Below, one piece after another: positions 44,649-52,269 of a DNA stretch of 64,000 bases. The first letter of the stretch is position 1. The number at the start of each line of letters is the position of its first letter. A program made the translations under genes and the position numbers. This stretch comes from Nitrospira sp. (GTDB lineage Bacteria; Nitrospirota; Nitrospiria; Nitrospirales; Nitrospiraceae): contig CP054184.1 in the NCBI GenBank assembly GCA_015709715.1, positions 310,001 through 374,000 on the forward strand. Reading direction: 5' to 3'. The notes beneath the pieces are model-generated. The model worked only from the letters and a program-made list of their open reading frames with translations, was not told the DNA's origin and made no database searches.

Positions 44649-46645
44649 TATTTCTCCGCCTTGTTCGTGCGCTTCATTGGAGCCGGCTTGGGGGTGCGGC
44701 GCCGAGACGAGGGCTTGCTCGCGCAAGCAGGTACGGCGGGCTCGGCGGAAGCAGTCTGCGCCTCATCTGTCGCTGGCTGCGCCGCCACATCGACCTCTCC
44801 TTCAATCCCCTCCGCCGTCACGATAATCGAATGGGGCAACCCTTCCGGACCGGCTCCCGTCTTGCCCAACGCCTCGTCGGTCTTCGTCCCGCCCGTGCGC
44901 GAAGCGGCGATCTTGTGCAGTTGCTCCTTCAATCTCTCCGTCTGGAGGTTGCCGCCCTTCAGCCGGTTGCAGGCGTCCACGACCTCCTCGATGTAGAGAT
45001 CAAAGATATTGCGACGCCGGAACTCGTTGGCGGCCCGTTCCCGACGCCGCAGGAAGAGTCCCAGCCGCCGCCCAGCCTCACGTAGAGCCAGTGTGATTTC
45101 CTTCTGGATCTCATCGTAATCCGCAATGGCCTCTTTCGATTCGCTGGTGAAAGGCACCCACACCGACGCCATGTGGACGAAGATCACCATCGGACCGCCC
45201 GGCAAGGCCCCACGCGACTGGCTCACGCCATAGTTGCGCCAAGAGGTGGTGAGCACCGCCTTGAACGTGGAACAGGCCGATTGCTGATACAGCAATGGGA
45301 CCCGATTCGCATACCGAATCACACGCGCGAGTTCCGCATCCTGGTCGTCGGCTTCCCCCTCCGCCAGCGGCATGGAGGCCGCCTGCGGCTTTTCGACCTC
45401 ATCCGGACTCTTTCCGTACGCCAACCCCACTTCGATGATGAACGGATTGCCGCGATAGACGGCCGGCGGCCTGCTGACGGCCGTATAGAACTCGCCCTTG
45501 ATCTGTTTATAGAGCCCCGACAGGATCGCTTTTTCGCCGATCGGTGAAATGCAGTTCGTCGGCGGGGCCATGATCTTGGTGCTTTGGAGCGTCTTGTAGA
45601 GGGTCTCCGCCGCCTGGTGTTTCACGTCACGCGGTTTCGTGCCGGGAGACAGCTTGGAGGCTTTGCAGATCTCCTCGGCCAAGGCGGGAGATACGCGACA
45701 GAAATCACTCGCAAGAAACCCGGCCACCGTATGGCTCTTGGCATCCTGCAACATCTTCAGCAGCATCCCGAATTCGATGCCGTACGGGTGGGGCTTGATC
45801 TCTTTGGGTGAGGGCGGCAGTTCATGATAGGTCCGCGGATATTCCTTTGTCTCGCCCTCCGGTGTCCGGTAGAGCAAACGCACGTGAGGATTCGCGATCG
45901 ACGTTTGCTCCAGCCATTCGTCGACTGAGGCGCGCCCTTTCTGGTAGCGCCCTTCGACTTCGAGCGACACCTCGGTGCCCTGCGCCTGCGTCCACTCGAT
46001 CCGCTTATTTTCATGCACCAAGGGCTCGTTCTTCTTCGTGTCGATCTGGACTTCGAAATAGTGTGCGACGGCGCGCGGGCCGGTGCGTGAGATGACCTTC
46101 ACCGGCTTGCCCGTCGTGAGCTGGGCATACATGCCGGCGGCCGAGATACCGATCCCCTGCTGGCCCCGGCTCATCCGCATGCGATGGAACTTGGACCCGT
46201 AGAGCAGCTTGGCAAAGATGCGTGGGATCTGTTGGCGGACGATACCCGGACCGTTGTCGGTCACGGTGATGCGAAAGCGCGTCGCCTGGCTGGGAGCTAC
46301 CGTCGTGTGCCCGTTCTGCACTGGTTCCAAGGCCACGATGACCTCCGGCAGGATCCCCGCCTCTTCACAGGCATCCAGGGCGTTGTCGACCGCTTCCTTC
46401 ACACAGGTCAGCAACGCCTTTCGCGGATTGTCGAAGCCGAGCAGGTGTCGGTTCTTCGTAAAGAACTCGGACACCGAAATCTCACGCTGACGCGCCCCCA
46501 TTTCCACAGCCGTCACGGCGGAGGCAGTCCGCTCCGCGTCTTGAGGCTTCTTGCGGGAGGACGGGGGCGCGGGTGGGGAGATCTGAGAGGGGGATCGTGA
46601 CGCAATGGAAGAGAGATACGCTGTCGATGATGTCTTGGTGGCCAT
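44648..46645 (-). CDS. top6B: DNA topoisomerase VI subunit B (GHKL ATPase)
   Basis: 665-aa ATPase subunit that dimerises on ATP binding and drives strand passage. GHKL motifs: N box EAVDNALDACEEAG (Asn), G1 VTDNGPGIVRQQI, G2 GQQGIGISAAGMYAQ. The H2tH and transducer regions follow, with the switch-lysine region later (VFVHMASVWVPFTSESKEAI). The C-terminal tail is basic and low-complexity (KPSSRRRTPKPAPMKRTNK). The N-terminus carries about 50 disordered residues before the ATPase fold. Stop and subunit A start overlap (TAATG). Mostly archaeal/plant enzyme; rare in bacteria, so this is the most unusual housekeeping gene in the window. Confidence 0.95.
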   Translation of the reverse strand: MATKTSSTAYLSSIASRSPSQISPPAPPSSRKKPQDAERTASAVTAVEMGARQREISVSEFFTKNRHLLGFDNPRKALLTCVKEAVDNALDACEEAGILPEVIVALEPVQNGHTTVAPSQATRFRITVTDNGPGIVRQQIPRIFAKLLYGSKFHRMRMSRGQQGIGISAAGMYAQLTTGKPVKVISRTGPRAVAHYFEVQIDTKKNEPLVHENKRIEWTQAQGTEVSLEVEGRYQKGRASVDEWLEQTSIANPHVRLLYRTPEGETKEYPRTYHELPPSPKEIKPHPYGIEFGMLLKMLQDAKSHTVAGFLASDFCRVSPALAEEICKASKLSPGTKPRDVKHQAAETLYKTLQSTKIMAPPTNCISPIGEKAILSGLYKQIKGEFYTAVSRPPAVYRGNPFIIEVGLAYGKSPDEVEKPQAASMPLAEGEADDQDAELARVIRYANRVPLLYQQSACSTFKAVLTTSWRNYGVSQSRGALPGGPMVIFVHMASVWVPFTSESKEAIADYDEIQKEITLALREAGRRLGLFLRRRERAANEFRRRNIFDLYIEEVVDACNRLKGGNLQTERLKEQLHKIAASRTGGTKTDEALGKTGAGPEGLPHSIIVTAEGIEGEVDVAAQPATDEAQTASAEPAVPACASKPSSRRRTPKPAPMKRTNKAEK

Positions 46646-47219
46646 TCAACCTCTCGTGCAAGTGATCGGAACGAATCGGCTCGGGCCGTGCTGCGTGATA
46701 CGTAATCTCTCGTCGTTTACAGGGAACGATTCATGGAGTCAAGCCTTGATGACATTCCTTTCCCTGAGGCCGGCGCCCAAGAGAAGCGCGACGATAAGAG
46801 AGGGAATGCGGGACGACAGGCAGGAAGGATTTGGGTGGGAGGAGCACGCACCTAACCGAGGAGAGCTAGGTACGGCGGGAATCTCGGGAGGATTTCAGGC
46901 TTCCCGGTACGAGCCGGGCATGCACACCGTCCTCAGCGCTCGATTCCCTTTATGTCCAATATTCCCTCGGGGCGTTAACTCCTCCCACGTGAGTACCTTA
47001 GGCTCGTCTCGCCCGGGGAGTCAAGGGCAGGCTGCCAGGGCATCTCCTAGTGGCGGCGAAGCATGAACGATTCCATCGTACAGTTGGTAGCGCACATTTC
47101 TCCTGTCCGACGGAAATGTCCGCTCTATCGCGGAGGAAAGCGCGTCGGGGATGAGCCCGGCGCCCTTTCCTTCGGATCGATTGACGATGAACCGTCCGAT
47201 TTGTGAAAGGAGGCTGACG
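46646..47219. other. 570-bp intergenic stretch upstream of top6BA
   Basis: No convincing gene. The ORF at 46605-47066 begins inside top6B antisense and lacks features. The part next to 46646 should hold the top6BA promoter; I could not pick a reliable -10/-35 pair. AAAGGAGG near 47207 belongs to the 26-aa gene. Confidence 0.55.
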
Positions 47220-47300
47220 ATGCCGATTCTCTTATGGTTGCTCGGAGTGCCGGTAAGTCTGATTCTGTTATTGTGGCTGTTCGGCGTCATTGGGTTCTGA
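47220..47300 (+). CDS. 26-residue hydrophobic microprotein
   Basis: ATG at 47220 with a strong AAAGGAGG 5-8 bp upstream encodes a one-helix peptide: MPILLWLLGVPVSLI then LLLWLFGVIGF and TGA. Small single-helix membrane proteins with this W/L-rich pattern occur in many bacteria and are usually unannotated. Its perfect ribosome site and position away from other genes make it likely to be translated. The function is unknown. It ends 3 bp before the convergent lipoprotein-like gene. Confidence 0.65.
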   Translation: MPILLWLLGVPVSLILLLWLFGVIGF

Positions 47301-47303
47301 TCG

Positions 47304-48098
47304 TTACCCTTGCGCCAACTTGTGAATCTCATCGATCAGCGCTTGTAGCGAGGCCACCGCCTTGCGGCGCTGCGACAAGGTCAACAGCCGGTCCATTTCC
47401 AAGAGGAGGGTGCCGAGACCGACGCGCAGTTCCTTGAGTCCCGTGAAATAGGCCTCCGGTCCGCTCTGCTCCATGCCGCCGAACAATCGCCGGAGACCGC
47501 TCACTTTGCTCTCTGGCGAAGCCGACTGGCGCAGGAGTGATACCAACTCTTGATGACGTTGTCTCCGATACCGCCACCATTCCCGCTGGATCTCCGACAG
47601 GGCAACGGCATAACGCCGTAGATGTTCCGACTGTGCCGGCGTCAGAGGGCCGATCCATTCTTCGACAAGGTCGAGGATCTTGCGGCTGCGTTCATCCGCT
47701 CGTTCCGCCACAGGACGAGCCAGCGCACGGGCAGCTTTGTTCTCCTCTTTGCTCAAGATCTGTTCCAGGTGCCGGATTTGCGATTCGGTGAGACCCGTAA
47801 GGACGGCGCTTCCGTCGGGGAGCAGCCGTTCTAGGAGGTCTCCGCGAAGGGCATTGTAGGACCGGAACAGCCAATCCAAATCCTCCGGGGTCAACCCTTG
47901 TGCAACGCGCTGCTGAAGATCGTGGAGGAATTGCTCGTATCGGGGCAACGCTTCGAGGCGATGCCGTACCAGGAGCAGCTTCATTCGGGAACTGACGTCC
48001 CGTCGCTGGGCGGTGCTGAGATCGAGGTAATGATCCAGCTGCCACCGAACCATCCAGTCGGCGTGCTTGTAACCGAAACTGAGAGCGCACCCGCTCAT
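47304..48098 (-). CDS. DUF6279-like lipoprotein family member without a visible signal peptide
   Basis: 264 residues, almost all helical: YKHADWMVRWQLDHYLDLST at the start, then repeated amphipathic helices with many Arg/Glu (MKLLLVRHRLEALPRYEQFL, ERADERSRKILDLVEEWIGP). The pattern W..D-Y-x-x-L..Q fits uncharacterised lipoproteins of the DUF6279 kind. Here the product starts MSGCALSFGY: the lipobox-like SGC is present, but the hydrophobic signal part is missing, and the in-frame codons upstream reach TGA within six codons. Either the true start lies in another frame (a shift) or the N-terminus has been lost, so export is doubtful. Confidence 0.6.
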   Translation of the reverse strand: MSGCALSFGYKHADWMVRWQLDHYLDLSTAQRRDVSSRMKLLLVRHRLEALPRYEQFLHDLQQRVAQGLTPEDLDWLFRSYNALRGDLLERLLPDGSAVLTGLTESQIRHLEQILSKEENKAARALARPVAERADERSRKILDLVEEWIGPLTPAQSEHLRRYAVALSEIQREWWRYRRQRHQELVSLLRQSASPESKVSGLRRLFGGMEQSGPEAYFTGLKELRVGLGTLLLEMDRLLTLSQRRKAVASLQALIDEIHKLAQG

Positions 48099-48265
48099 TT
48101 CCGCTCTGTGTTTTCATGAGCCCCGACAACCACTATTCATGAACCAGCGGACGGTGCGATGCCTACTCGGGGTTTCCCGAGTACGGTGGAGCGGTGCGCC
48201 TCAGTACTGTGAAAAAAGCAAACATACTACCTCACACTCATCATATCGTACCAAGGAGGAACTCC

Positions 48266-48703
48266 ATGAAGGTTGTCTTATATTCCCTACTTGCCCTGAC
48301 TCTCATCTCGTTGGCCGCCTGTTCCAGTTCACCGACCGCGTCCAAGACAAGATCCGAAATGGAGGCCGGGACCAAAACCGGGACGGTGAAAAATATCGTG
48401 ATCACCGAGACCATCACCCCGACCAGTTTGACGGTGCGAGCCGGAGATGAGGTCCGATGGATCAATCAACGGCAGGAGCCGGTCACGGTGAACATCGATG
48501 GACCGCTGGAGCACAACGTGTCCTGTCGCAAGGGTTTCTCGAAAGCCATGGGGATGGGCATCGACAACTCCACGACCCTCTCCAGCAACGAAACGGCTGG
48601 ACTCTGCTTCAGCCGCATCGGCACGGTGAACTATTCCGTGCGACCCTCGTCGGATTCGAGCGCCTCGCTCGCGACCACGCAGGGTTCGATCTCGGTGCAA
48701 TAA
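48266..48703 (+). CDS. Cupredoxin-fold lipoprotein, paralogue of the one at 42300
   Basis: 145 residues: MKVVLYSLLALTLISLAACS is a lipoprotein signal, the lipobox Cys near 19. The mature part is a cupredoxin-like sandwich, VKNIVITETITPTSLTVRAG, DEVRWINQRQEPVTVN, then HNVSCRKGFSKAMGMG and LCFSRIGTVNYSVRP, ending GSISV. It matches the paralogue at 42300 block by block. A His and Met near the first Cys recall copper ligands, but the paralogue lacks that His, so copper binding is not supported by conservation. AAGGAGGAA precedes the ATG at 48266; the ORF's earlier ATG (48194) adds no signal features. A hairpin follows the gene. Confidence 0.78.
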   Translation: MKVVLYSLLALTLISLAACSSSPTASKTRSEMEAGTKTGTVKNIVITETITPTSLTVRAGDEVRWINQRQEPVTVNIDGPLEHNVSCRKGFSKAMGMGIDNSTTLSSNETAGLCFSRIGTVNYSVRPSSDSSASLATTQGSISVQ

Positions 48704-48725
48704 GGCACGTAATCGTCAACGAAAA

Positions 48726-48758
48726 AGGCCGCTGTTTCCATTCAGGGAACAGCGGCCT
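48726..48758. terminator. Bidirectional terminator between the cupredoxin-like and hemerythrin genes
   Basis: Stem AGGCCGCTGTT / AACAGCGGCCT (11 bp plus two inner GC pairs) with a small loop. On the minus strand it is followed by TTTTTC, so it terminates the hemerythrin transcript well; on the plus strand the tail is TCGTTCATTC. Confidence 0.8.
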
Positions 48759-48790
48759 CGTTCATTCGTGACGACGGGAAATGACTCCGC

Positions 48791-49288
48791 TCATCGGCTC
48801 GGTTTTCTCGTGCGGCTCCTGCTTCCGCCGCCGTTCGCCTTTGCGAGTAACGTTTCTTTCCGCTTCAGTACCTTCGCCTCCAGCTCTTCCCAGTCGATGT
48901 CGCATCCCTCGGCCTTCGGCAGGAGTTCCTCTTCTTCTTCCTCGATATGGTGTTTCACCAACTCGCTCAGAACGCTGAACTTGGCCTGAAACTTCTCATC
49001 CGACGGCTTGAGCTTCTTCAACTCTGCGATGAGGACATGGACGACGTGATGTTCTTCGACCGCCTCGTTCATCATCGCGTCGTCGTCGATCGTTGCCCGA
49101 ATGGCCGGATAAATGAGCCGCTCCTCGAGATCTGCATGGATGTCCAATTCCTGCATCGCCGTCTTGGCAATCTCCCCTCGCTCACGCCCCTCGGCGGTCT
49201 CGAAGTCTTCAAACAGCCCCTTCACCTTCTGGTGGTCCTCTTTCAGCATGTCGAACACCGTAGACGTAAACCCTGCTGTCTGCGCCAT
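48791..49288 (-). CDS. Hemerythrin HHE cation-binding protein
   Basis: 165 residues: MAQTAGFTSTVFDMLKEDHQ starts a four-helix HHE domain with KEDHQKV, then LDIHADLEERLIYP (HxxxE), EAVEEHHVVHVLI and ELVKHHIEEEEEELLP, which supply the His/Glu ligands for a non-haem di-iron site. The C-terminal tail is basic, KRKETLLAKAN then GGGSRSRTRKPSR. Such proteins bind O2, NO or act in iron/redox stress; which applies is unknown. AAAGGAGAG lies before the ATG at 49288; the upstream ORF extension to 49375 is non-coding-like. A strong terminator follows. Confidence 0.92.
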   Translation of the reverse strand: MAQTAGFTSTVFDMLKEDHQKVKGLFEDFETAEGRERGEIAKTAMQELDIHADLEERLIYPAIRATIDDDAMMNEAVEEHHVVHVLIAELKKLKPSDEKFQAKFSVLSELVKHHIEEEEEELLPKAEGCDIDWEELEAKVLKRKETLLAKANGGGSRSRTRKPSR

Positions 49289-49400
49289 GATTCTCTCCTT
49301 TCGTAAAGGTCGACCGGCGATGTGATACCCGTCGCACGCTATCATGCTTTGCGCGCGCGCCGACCTCGGAGACACCCTAGTTTAGGTCAACATGGCTGGG

Positions 49401-49874
49401 TCAGGGGCTTGGGGAAGGTGGAGATCGTCGCGTAATCGTCATGCGGTGGAGCCACGCCACCTCCACCCGCACATCGCTCCCGATCGGGCAATAGGAGGCG
49501 GCGGAGGTATTATTGCTTTCGACTCGCGCGCGCAGGGTCTGCCCCTCCCCTTCGACGTCCAGCACGCCAAGATGTTCGTGCAGATCGACGATACAGGGGA
49601 TGGCTCGCGCGTCGCGATCTTGAGGAATGGACCGGACCACGATCGGCTCTTGCAGGGTGACCAGATCGTTCGGCTGAAATGTGGGGCCCTCACGGGCCTC
49701 CATCATCGTCAGCCAGACGGCCCCCGCCGTCAACAAGCCCAGGACCGCAAGGATCAGGGGAGCCGAGCGAGGGGATTGGACTTTCACCCAGCGAACGAAG
49801 GTTCGGACACCGATCGCCAAGAGAAGGCCGACGAACGCCACCAGCAGCAGGATCAGCCCGCCACGCACGTTCAT
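49401..49874 (-). CDS. Two-TM membrane protein with a periplasmic/soluble beta domain
   Basis: 157 residues: two hydrophobic segments near the N-terminus (about 5-24, GGLILLLVAFVGLLLAIGV, and about 38-58, APLILAVLGLLTAGAVWL) then a soluble domain, TFQPNDLVTLQEPIVVRSIP, ARAIPCIVDLHEHLGVLDVE, ending VEVAWLHRMTITRRS. I do not recognise a family. It is downstream of the 58-aa gene and dodecin on the minus strand (38-bp gap), so these small genes may share a transcript. No function assigned. Confidence 0.62.
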   Translation of the reverse strand: MNVRGGLILLLVAFVGLLLAIGVRTFVRWVKVQSPRSAPLILAVLGLLTAGAVWLTMMEAREGPTFQPNDLVTLQEPIVVRSIPQDRDARAIPCIVDLHEHLGVLDVEGEGQTLRARVESNNTSAASYCPIGSDVRVEVAWLHRMTITRRSPPSPSP

Positions 49875-49911
49875 GCCGCCCCGTCACCTCGATCGGCCAA
49901 CCCGCTCGACC

Positions 49912-50088
49912 TCACTTCTTGCGGTACACGTTCAGGCCGATCTTTTCCTCGCGGCCGGGGATCGTCACGTTCCCCTCGGTGGAGGCGATGATAGTCGTCT
50001 TGCCGGATGCGGAGGGGCCGAACTCCTTGGCCAAATCCACTCTGATGGTCAAGATGGTGCCGTCGACGGTCAACTCCACATTCTTCAT
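49912..50088 (-). CDS. 58-residue conserved-looking protein
   Basis: ATG at 50088 encodes MKNVELTVDGTILTIRVDLA, then KEFGPSASGKTTIIASTEGN and VTIPGREEKIGLNVYRKK, with TGA at 49912. It is a small beta-rich protein without membrane or signal features. I have seen near-identical small proteins in many environmental bacteria, but no function is attached. It lies 9 bp after the dodecin stop (50098), so dodecin, this gene and the membrane protein are probably one operon. Too short for most ORF finders. Confidence 0.78.
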   Translation of the reverse strand: MKNVELTVDGTILTIRVDLAKEFGPSASGKTTIIASTEGNVTIPGREEKIGLNVYRKK

Positions 50089-50097
50089 GCCATCATC

Positions 50098-50301
50098 CTA
50101 TTCATTGAGCACGAACGTGACCTTGAGCGCGACGCGATACTGGCTGATCTTGCCGTCCTGGATGTCCACCTTTTGGTCTTCGACCCAGGCGCTCTTCACG
50201 TTCTGTAGGGTCTTGTTGGCCCGAGCGATACCGATCTGAATGGCATCCTCGAAACTCTTTGGAGAGGCGGCGATGATCTCGGTCACACGCGCGACAGTCA
50301 T
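50098..50301 (-). CDS. Dodecin (flavin-binding dodecamer)
   Basis: 67 residues, MTVARVTEIIAASPKSFEDA, with the dodecin signature: an N-terminal strand, a helix AIQIGIARANKTLQNVKSAW, and VEDQKVDIQDGKISQYRVAL, where Trp and Gln sandwich the isoalloxazine ring. Dodecins store flavin (riboflavin/FMN in bacteria) in a hollow sphere. GAGGGT precedes the ATG at 50301. First gene of a small minus-strand unit, divergent from the 2OG oxygenase gene, with about 168 bp between them. Confidence 0.95.
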   Translation of the reverse strand: MTVARVTEIIAASPKSFEDAIQIGIARANKTLQNVKSAWVEDQKVDIQDGKISQYRVALKVTFVLNE

Positions 50302-50398
50302 GATACCCTCCCTCGTTGAACGATGGACAGCCGAATGCCACTCCCAGGCTAGGCCGACCTCCCACCTCTGTCAAGCCCGTCCCCGGGAAACACCTAGG

Positions 50399-50427
50399 TT
50401 GACTTCCAGGAGGGCACCGCATAGGCT
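50399..50427 (+). promoter_or_regulatory. Possible sigma-70 promoter of the 2OG oxygenase gene
   Basis: TTGACT (50399-50404), 17-bp spacer, TAGGCT (50422-50427). The -10 matches poorly (TATAAT at 3-4 of 6), so moderate confidence. Start of the gene is at 50470. Confidence 0.45.
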
Positions 50428-50469
50428 ACCGCCCGATCGACGGTCGTACGAGCGGATGGGAGACCTTCC

Positions 50470-51183
50470 ATGCCGACCGAAATCGAGCTCCAGATCAGCC
50501 CCCTGTTCTCCACGCCCCTGCTCGTCTTTACCCCTGCGTCTCATGCGCACATCAACAGCCAACTCTCCAAGCTGATCCTCGAACGTGAAGCCAGCGTACC
50601 GGCTCATCGGGATGCCGAAGTGGTCGGCTGGTCGTCTCCGCACGATTTGTCGATGCTCGACTGGGCCGGCGGACCGCTCAAGGAACTCTTCGCCCCGGTT
50701 CTCGAAGTCGCCAAACAGGTCACGAGCTTTTCGGATCGGTGCGAGCGAGCGGGCTGTCGGCCCGAGTGGGAGGTCGTGGAGGTCTGGGCCAACGTGCAAC
50801 GGCACGGCGGCGCCAATGCAGCCCATTCACATCCGGGCAGTTTCTGGGCCGGCGTCTATTATGTCGATGTCGGCGAGGTCTCAGCGGATCGGAGCCAAGG
50901 AGGAGAACTCCAACTGTACGACCCGCGAGGATGTCTGCCTCGCATGCTGGCTCCGTACCTGCGATACAGCCTGACGGAACTCCATGATGCAGGTACCAGC
51001 ATCTCCTTTACCCCGATCTCGGGGCAATGCCTGCTGTTCCCAGGATGGCTCTTCCATGCCGTCAAGACCTATCGAGGAACGGCTCCTCGCATCAGCGTGG
51101 CGTTCAACCTCGACCCGGTTCTCCAGTCGACCAGGACGGTCGGCGCAGCCCGGCAGGAAGCCGTCAACTCGGTTCACCGTTGA
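50470..51183 (+). CDS. 2OG-Fe(II) oxygenase-like protein (TIGR02466 type)
   Basis: 237-residue cupin-fold oxygenase of unknown substrate. Seen: WEVVEVWANVQRHGGANAAH, then SHPGSFWAGVYYVDVG, the first His with the family's H-x-H-P-G segment, and FTPISGQCLLFPGWLFHAVK, whose FPxWLxHxV motif gives the second His; RISVAFNLDPV contributes the Arg that binds 2-oxoglutarate. This matches the TIGR02466 family of putative hydroxylases. The N-terminus FSTPLLVFTPASHAHINSQL is typical too. Convergent with the lipoprotein operon (36 bp gap). Cytoplasmic, no signal. Confidence 0.9.
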   Translation: MPTEIELQISPLFSTPLLVFTPASHAHINSQLSKLILEREASVPAHRDAEVVGWSSPHDLSMLDWAGGPLKELFAPVLEVAKQVTSFSDRCERAGCRPEWEVVEVWANVQRHGGANAAHSHPGSFWAGVYYVDVGEVSADRSQGGELQLYDPRGCLPRMLAPYLRYSLTELHDAGTSISFTPISGQCLLFPGWLFHAVKTYRGTAPRISVAFNLDPVLQSTRTVGAARQEAVNSVHR

Positions 51184-51218
51184 CCATCTCGGTCGAATAC
51201 CCGGCTCAGGCGGGAACG

Positions 51219-51815
51219 CTACGGCAGGTCGTGGGCTTGGACGAAGAGGGCCTGCTCCAGCGTCCGGAAGAACTGCTGATAGGGCTCGGGGGTTTCAACA
51301 GCCCTGAGATAATACTGTGCACTCGCACGGACGACCAGTTGTCCCTCCCCTCGTGGACGGACCGTCACCGTCAGCCGCACCAAATCGCTCCGGTGATAAA
51401 AGGGGCCCCACGACCGAAAGTGCCGGGTAAGGATCAACAAACCGTCGTCGCGGTACACATAGTAGGAAGGATCATGCAGATTCGGCGCCTCGTAATCGTC
51501 GAACTTCTTGCCCGAAACGATGCCGAGTTCCTCGTCCAAGACCTCCACGACAAATCCCAAGTCCTGGAATGTGGACACGACGGCTCGAATCGTTTTGAGG
51601 CGGTCGGTCGTATCGAACGATCGACTTTGCGCAGCCCGGACCTTGACTTGACTCGATTCGGACAGCCAGATCTGATCCCTCGATTCCCACTGGTTCTCGT
51701 GGCGCCATTCATAGGGCGAACAGGCCGTCACCATCCACAGTCCCACCAGCAAGGCAAGGGGCGGCAGCCGCCCTGTCGCTCCATGACACGCGAGTCTGTG
51801 CGGGATCACATCCAC
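51219..51815 (-). CDS. Lipoprotein, member A of a three-paralogue set
   Basis: 198 residues, GTG start at 51815 placed 4 bp after the preceding gene's stop. Signal LPPLALLVGLWMVTAC ends in a lipobox. The mature protein has VKVRAAQSRSFDTTDRLKTI, RAVVSTFQDLGFVVEVLDEE and a C-terminal YQQFFRTLEQALFVQAHDLP. The same blocks occur in the next two genes, so this is a tandemly duplicated family. An upstream ATG at 51914 adds a basic, non-signal extension and overlaps the previous gene, so I reject it. Last gene of the four-lipoprotein operon. Role unknown; outer-membrane or inner-membrane lipoprotein. Confidence 0.75.
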   Translation of the reverse strand: MDVIPHRLACHGATGRLPPLALLVGLWMVTACSPYEWRHENQWESRDQIWLSESSQVKVRAAQSRSFDTTDRLKTIRAVVSTFQDLGFVVEVLDEELGIVSGKKFDDYEAPNLHDPSYYVYRDDGLLILTRHFRSWGPFYHRSDLVRLTVTVRPRGEGQLVVRASAQYYLRAVETPEPYQQFFRTLEQALFVQAHDLP

Positions 51816-51819
51816 CCGC

Positions 51820-52257
51820 CTACTCCTTCGTGAGGAACAACGACCGCTCCACCGCCGCAAAAAAATTCTGATACACCTTGGGATCGTCGATCGGTTTATT
51901 GTTGTAGATGGCATTGGCGCGCACCATCGTGCGGCTATCCTCTTGCTGACGCACCGTCACCGTGACACCCAGTACATCCAGATAGTTGGGCTCGGCAAAT
52001 CTGGCCGCGGTGACGAGGCCGAGTGGTTCGTTCGCGCGTTCGATGATGAAGCCCAGGTCCTGCAGCGCGGCAATCACTCCCCGCATGGCGACGGTGCGGT
52101 CCTTCACCTCGAAGGTCCTGGTCTGCGCGCTCCGGATTTTCATCTGGGCATCCGTCGGTGTGAACAGTTCCTGGCGAGGCTCCGGTGCCGTGCACCCGTA
52201 GAGAGAGAGCAGCCCCATCCATAACACCAGCGTCCGGAAAGATTGTGATCGAGTCAT
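51820..52257 (-). CDS. Lipoprotein, member B of the three-paralogue set
   Basis: 145 residues: FRTLVLWMGLLSLYGCTAPE gives the lipobox. Then MKIRSAQTRTFEVKDRTVAM, RGVIAALQDLGFIIERANEP and the closing VYQNFFAAVERSLFLTKE. It is the shortest member: the middle variable region is reduced to NYLDVLGVTVTVRQQEDSRT. The family shares R-x-x-Q-[TS]-R-x-F, LQDLGF-x-[IV]-E and YQxFF motifs. Twelve bp separate it from member C upstream. A conserved LQDLGF-type helix suggests a shared fold, not recognised by me. Confidence 0.82.
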   Translation of the reverse strand: MTRSQSFRTLVLWMGLLSLYGCTAPEPRQELFTPTDAQMKIRSAQTRTFEVKDRTVAMRGVIAALQDLGFIIERANEPLGLVTAARFAEPNYLDVLGVTVTVRQQEDSRTMVRANAIYNNKPIDDPKVYQNFFAAVERSLFLTKE

Positions 52258-52269
52258 GCGACCTCACGG

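Noticed and set aside
46605-47066. 153-codon ORF between top6B and the 26-aa gene
   Set aside because: Begins inside top6B antisense, no family features, no ribosome site.
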